From NCBI RefSeq assembly GCF_000633935.1, contig NZ_KK214998.1, positions 410,046 to 474,045 of the forward strand: a stretch of DNA of 64,000 nt. The letters are read 5' to 3'. The DNA is from Ectothiorhodospira haloalkaliphila ATCC 51935 (GTDB lineage: Bacteria; Pseudomonadota; Gammaproteobacteria; Ectothiorhodospirales; Ectothiorhodospiraceae). The translations under genes were made by a program, and so were the position numbers. Shown here one piece after another: positions 61,619 to 64,000 of the stretch. The notes under the pieces were generated by a model, which worked only from the letters and a program-made list of their open reading frames with translations, did no database searches and was not told the origin of the DNA. Position 1 is the first letter of the stretch. Each line of letters starts with the position of its first letter.

Positions 61619-62479
61619 ATGGATATCATTCATTGTGTGACATCACTGCGCCAGGTGCGCAACGGCTGGCGCGACGCGCGTGAGTCCGTTGCCCTGGTGC
61701 CCACCATGGGCAACCTGCATGCGGGGCATCTGGCGCTCGTGCGTCAGGCCCGTCATCAGGCGGATCGGGTGGTGGTGAGCATCTTCGTCAATCCCCTCCA
61801 GTTTGACCGTCCGGAGGACCTGGCCGCCTACCCGCGCACCCTGGCCGAGGACTGTGAACTGCTGGCCCAGGAGGGCGTGGATCTGGTCTTTGCCCCCGGG
61901 GATGAGGAACTCTATCGTCGCCCCCGAAGCGAAATCACCCGAGTGGAGGTGGCCGGCCTGTCGGATCTGCTGGAAGGCGCCCACCGGCCCGGGCATTTTG
62001 CCGGCGTGGCCACAGTGGTGTGCAAGCTCTTCAATCTGGTGCAGCCGGACCTGGCCATCTTCGGAGAAAAGGATTTTCAGCAACTGATGCTGATCCGCCG
62101 CATGGTGGACGATCTGGATATCCCGGTCGAAGTGCTCAGCGGCGCCACGGTGCGTGAGCCTGACGGTCTGGCCTTGAGTTCCCGCAATGCCTACCTGGAT
62201 GCGGCCCAGCGGGAACGGGCTCCGGGGCTGTATCAGGTGCTCTGCGAACTGGCGGGGCAGGTGACCTCAGGGGCGAGGGATTACGACCTTCTGGAGGCCA
62301 AAGCGATGAAAGGGCTTGAAATACGAGGCTTTGAGCCTGATTATGTTGCAGTGCGGCGAAGCGCCGACCTGTTGCCCCCCGGGGCACAGGATTCTCAACT
62401 GGTGGTGCTGGCTGCAGCCTGGCTTGGCCGGGCCCGCCTGATCGACAACCTGACGATGGACGTGCAGACCGGGGCCTGA
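61619..62479 (+). CDS. panC: Pantothenate synthetase
   Basis: 286 residues. The HIGH-like motif [56 protein letters not shown] and the KMSKS-like DGLALSSRN are present. ATP-dependent ligation of pantoate and beta-alanine. Start ATG 61619, 2 bp after panB. The panBC-panD order is complete. Confidence 0.96.
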   Translation: MDIIHCVTSLRQVRNGWRDARESVALVPTMGNLHAGHLALVRQARHQADRVVVSIFVNPLQFDRPEDLAAYPRTLAEDCELLAQEGVDLVFAPGDEELYRRPRSEITRVEVAGLSDLLEGAHRPGHFAGVATVVCKLFNLVQPDLAIFGEKDFQQLMLIRRMVDDLDIPVEVLSGATVREPDGLALSSRNAYLDAAQRERAPGLYQVLCELAGQVTSGARDYDLLEAKAMKGLEIRGFEPDYVAVRRSADLLPPGAQDSQLVVLAAAWLGRARLIDNLTMDVQTGA

Positions 62480-62546
62480 ACACCCGGCATCACGTGGGCC
62501 CCGCGGATCACCAAGGGGGCCGAAGACCTGGAGGATGTGTTTACCC

Positions 62547-62927
62547 ATGTTTCTGACCCTGCTCAAGTGCAAGCTCCACCGCGCCGCGGTCACCCATGCG
62601 GAACTGGATTATGAAGGTTCCTGCGCCATTGACTCGGATCTGCTGGAGATGTCCGGCATCCGTCCCTATGAACAGATCCAGATTTACAACGTCACCAATG
62701 GTGAGCGTTTCACCACCTATGCCATCCGTGCCGAGGCCGGCAGCCGGGTGATCTCGGTGAATGGCGCTGCCGCCCACAAGGCCAGCCCCGGGGACCGGGT
62801 GATCATCTGTGCCTACGCGCAGATGAGCGAGGAACAGGCAGAGTTGTTCAAGCCGACGCTGATCTACATGAACGAATCCAATCACGTGACGGGGACGGGC
62901 GACGAGATCGCCACCCAGGCGGCCTGA
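62547..62927 (+). CDS. panD: Aspartate 1-decarboxylase
   Basis: 126 residues, same length as E. coli PanD. It makes beta-alanine and matures by self-cleavage at Gly24-Ser25 ([13 protein letters not shown]) to form the pyruvoyl group. ATG 62547 gives the standard [13 protein letters not shown] start; the in-frame ATG at 62535 sits too close to the GGAGG. Confidence 0.95.
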   Translation: MFLTLLKCKLHRAAVTHAELDYEGSCAIDSDLLEMSGIRPYEQIQIYNVTNGERFTTYAIRAEAGSRVISVNGAAAHKASPGDRVIICAYAQMSEEQAELFKPTLIYMNESNHVTGTGDEIATQAA

Positions 62928-62948
62928 GGGGTTCTCTTTCCTTTCCTG

Positions 62949-63127
62949 CCCCTCACCCCAACCCCTCTCCCCGGAGGGGAGAGGGGCTCATGATGATTTC
63001 TCCGGAGGGGAGAGGGGCTCATGATTGTTTCTCCGGAGGAGGAGGGCTTCCCTGGCGCTTGGCTTATGAGCAGCGGGCACGCCCTCTCCCTTCTCCCCCT
63101 GGGGGAGAAGGGCCGGGGATGAGGGGG
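62949..63127. repeat. Family A intergenic cluster, copy 6, with tandem partial units
   Basis: CCCCTCACCCCAACCCCTCTCC and GGGCCGGGGATGAGGGG bound the block. Inside, CTCCGGAGGGGAGAGGGGCT-type pieces recur at ~62970 and ~63000 and again in degenerate form near 63031. It fills the gap between panD and the SAP gene. Confidence 0.8.
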
Positions 63128-63154
63128 GGCGGCGGGCACGATGTTCAGTGTAAC

Positions 63155-63352
63155 TCAGCGACGCCGTGACCGCCTCAGGCAGTCCTCATGCCAGTGGCAT
63201 TCCACCTCCCTGCAGAATCCTTCCTCGGCGGTCGCAAAGCAGGGCGCATTGCCCTCGTTGATCTGTATCGTCCGGATCAGCTCCTGCTTGCACAGCGAAC
63301 CCGGTGTAACCCCTTTGTTCTGGGCAATGTAACGAACGGTGGCAAGGTTCAT
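63155..63352 (-). CDS. SAP-domain-like small cysteine protein
   Basis: 65 residues from ATG 63352: MNLATVRYIAQNKGVTPGSLCKQELIRTIQINEGN is a SAP/Rho-N-like helix-extended-helix, and the C-terminal CFATAEEGFCREVECHWHEDC holds four cysteines. Short proteins with this layout are common in proteobacteria, function unknown (nucleic-acid binding likely). A 16-residue longer start is possible. Confidence 0.8.
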   Translation of the reverse strand: MNLATVRYIAQNKGVTPGSLCKQELIRTIQINEGNAPCFATAEEGFCREVECHWHEDCLRRSRRR

Positions 63353-63543
63353 GGGTCGGGCATCCTCAATGACGGTGAGCCTGCCTCGCCGAGATGGCAC
63401 CCTGTCTCAGGATGCGCCCCACCGGGGCGGGTGGCATGGGCGAGAGTCTTGATTGCCATGGGTGAGTATGGCTTTTTCTCCCGTCGACGCCAGGATTTTC
63501 CCTCCTATCCCCATGTCATTCGTCGGTTTTTCAGGTCCGATGA

Positions 63544-64000
63544 TCAACCCGTGTTGCGCATGCCCGCGGCAATGGCGTTGATGGAGCGTAACAGCGGCGA
63601 TATCCAGGGGTCTTCGGCCTTCTCGCCCTGGGCGTGCAGGGCACGATACCGCCTGAGCAGGATGATCTGGATGTGGTTCAAGGGATCCAGATAGGGGTCA
63701 CGACGGGTCAGTGACAGGGCCAGGGTGGGATTTTCCTCCAGCAATGATCCGGCCCCCGAGACCGCCAGCACCTGAGCCACCGTGCGCTGGTACTCATCCC
63801 GGATCACCTGATAGATCCGCTGAGCCTGGTCCTGATCCTGGCACAACTCCGCGTATTCCTGGGCAATGCCCATGTCCGCCTTCGACAGGGACATCTGGCA
63901 GTTGGACAGCAGTGAATGGAAGAAAGGCCATTCCCGGTACATGGATTGCAGTTGAGCCAGTCGCTCAGGATCCTCCCCATGCCAGGTCTGCAGGGCCGTG
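63544..64000 (-). CDS. ppc: Phosphoenolpyruvate carboxylase, C-terminal part (5' end outside the window)
   Basis: About 152 residues of the C-terminus are visible. MYREWPFFHSLLSNCQMSLSKADMGIAQEYAEL, SLTRRDPYLDPLNHIQIILLRRYR and the terminal SINAIAAGMRNTG are PEPC signatures, the last binding allosteric effectors. It replenishes oxaloacetate. The reading frame is open to the right edge. Confidence 0.96.
   Translation of the reverse strand, partial: TALQTWHGEDPERLAQLQSMYREWPFFHSLLSNCQMSLSKADMGIAQEYAELCQDQDQAQRIYQVIRDEYQRTVAQVLAVSGAGSLLEENPTLALSLTRRDPYLDPLNHIQIILLRRYRALHAQGEKAEDPWISPLLRSINAIAAGMRNTG

Overview
The window is a G+C-rich chromosomal segment of a gammaproteobacterium. The order zapA - 6S RNA - 5-formyl-THF cyclo-ligase, the pepP-ubiH-ubiI-like block, and folK next to pcnB and panBCD are gammaproteobacterial arrangements. 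A class III (PhaE/PhaC) polyhydroxyalkanoate synthase cluster points towards the purple-sulfur / Ectothiorhodospiraceae side of the class. The genus assignment is inference; no rRNA is present.

Region 1 (1-5096) is the right part of an integrated mobile element. It holds the tail of an IS21-type istB with the insertion sequence end, then a leftward accessory operon (AlpA-like regulator, small basic protein, degenerate primase-like protein, RepA-like AAA ATPase with a C-terminal HTH, and an unknown protein), then a P4-type tyrosine integrase. It ends at a 47-bp 3' fragment of a tRNA-Gln gene (attachment site), so the intact tRNA should lie left of the window. Two non-protein signals stand out. 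One is a helically phased array of 15 GTTGC/GCAAC motifs at 1068-1305, inside the last gene of the operon but in all three codon frames. The other is a plus-strand promoter plus hairpin unit in the alpA-int gap that could encode a small RNA.

Region 2 (5200-24650) is housekeeping: a sigma-54 activator next to a porin with a textbook GG-N10-GC promoter, a giant FAD/Fe-S oxidoreductase, a UppP homologue lacking the usual glutamates, rpiA/ilvA, a BrnT/BrnA toxin-antitoxin pair, an EVE protein, fau - 6S RNA - zapA, and ygfB-pepP-ubiH-ubiI-like.

Region 3 (24700-30950) is the glycine cleavage system under a tandem glycine riboswitch with a terminator: gcvT, gcvH, gcvPA, then tpx, then gcvPB and dgkA. 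Region 4 (31000-43100) has a secreted GlcG-like protein, the divergent znuA / znuCB zinc system with a Zur-like box, lgt-thyA-folA, a PrcB-like lipoprotein, an acyltransferase, apaG - methyltransferase - apaH, an orphan pair (disordered protein plus flagellar D0-like miniprotein), and a YcgN protein.

Region 5 (43100-50600) holds GST, HslR and Nudix genes and a full PHA island: phaC and phaE leftward, and thiolase, phaR, phasin and phaB rightward. Repeated TGCACTGCA-type palindromes at the promoters look like PhaR operators. Region 6 (50900-64000) contains an M23 peptidase, a coiled-coil protein, an RND efflux pair with a divergent TetR repressor, pcnB-folK-dnk-panB-panC-panD, a SAP-domain protein and the 3' end of ppc.

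Three families of intergenic palindromes are scattered through the chromosomal part. Family A is a C/G-rich hairpin pair (six sites). Family B is a REP-like sequence carrying GTGGGAGCGG. Family C is a ~115-bp element with a conserved core and covarying stems (two copies). No CRISPR array, rRNA or complete tRNA was seen.
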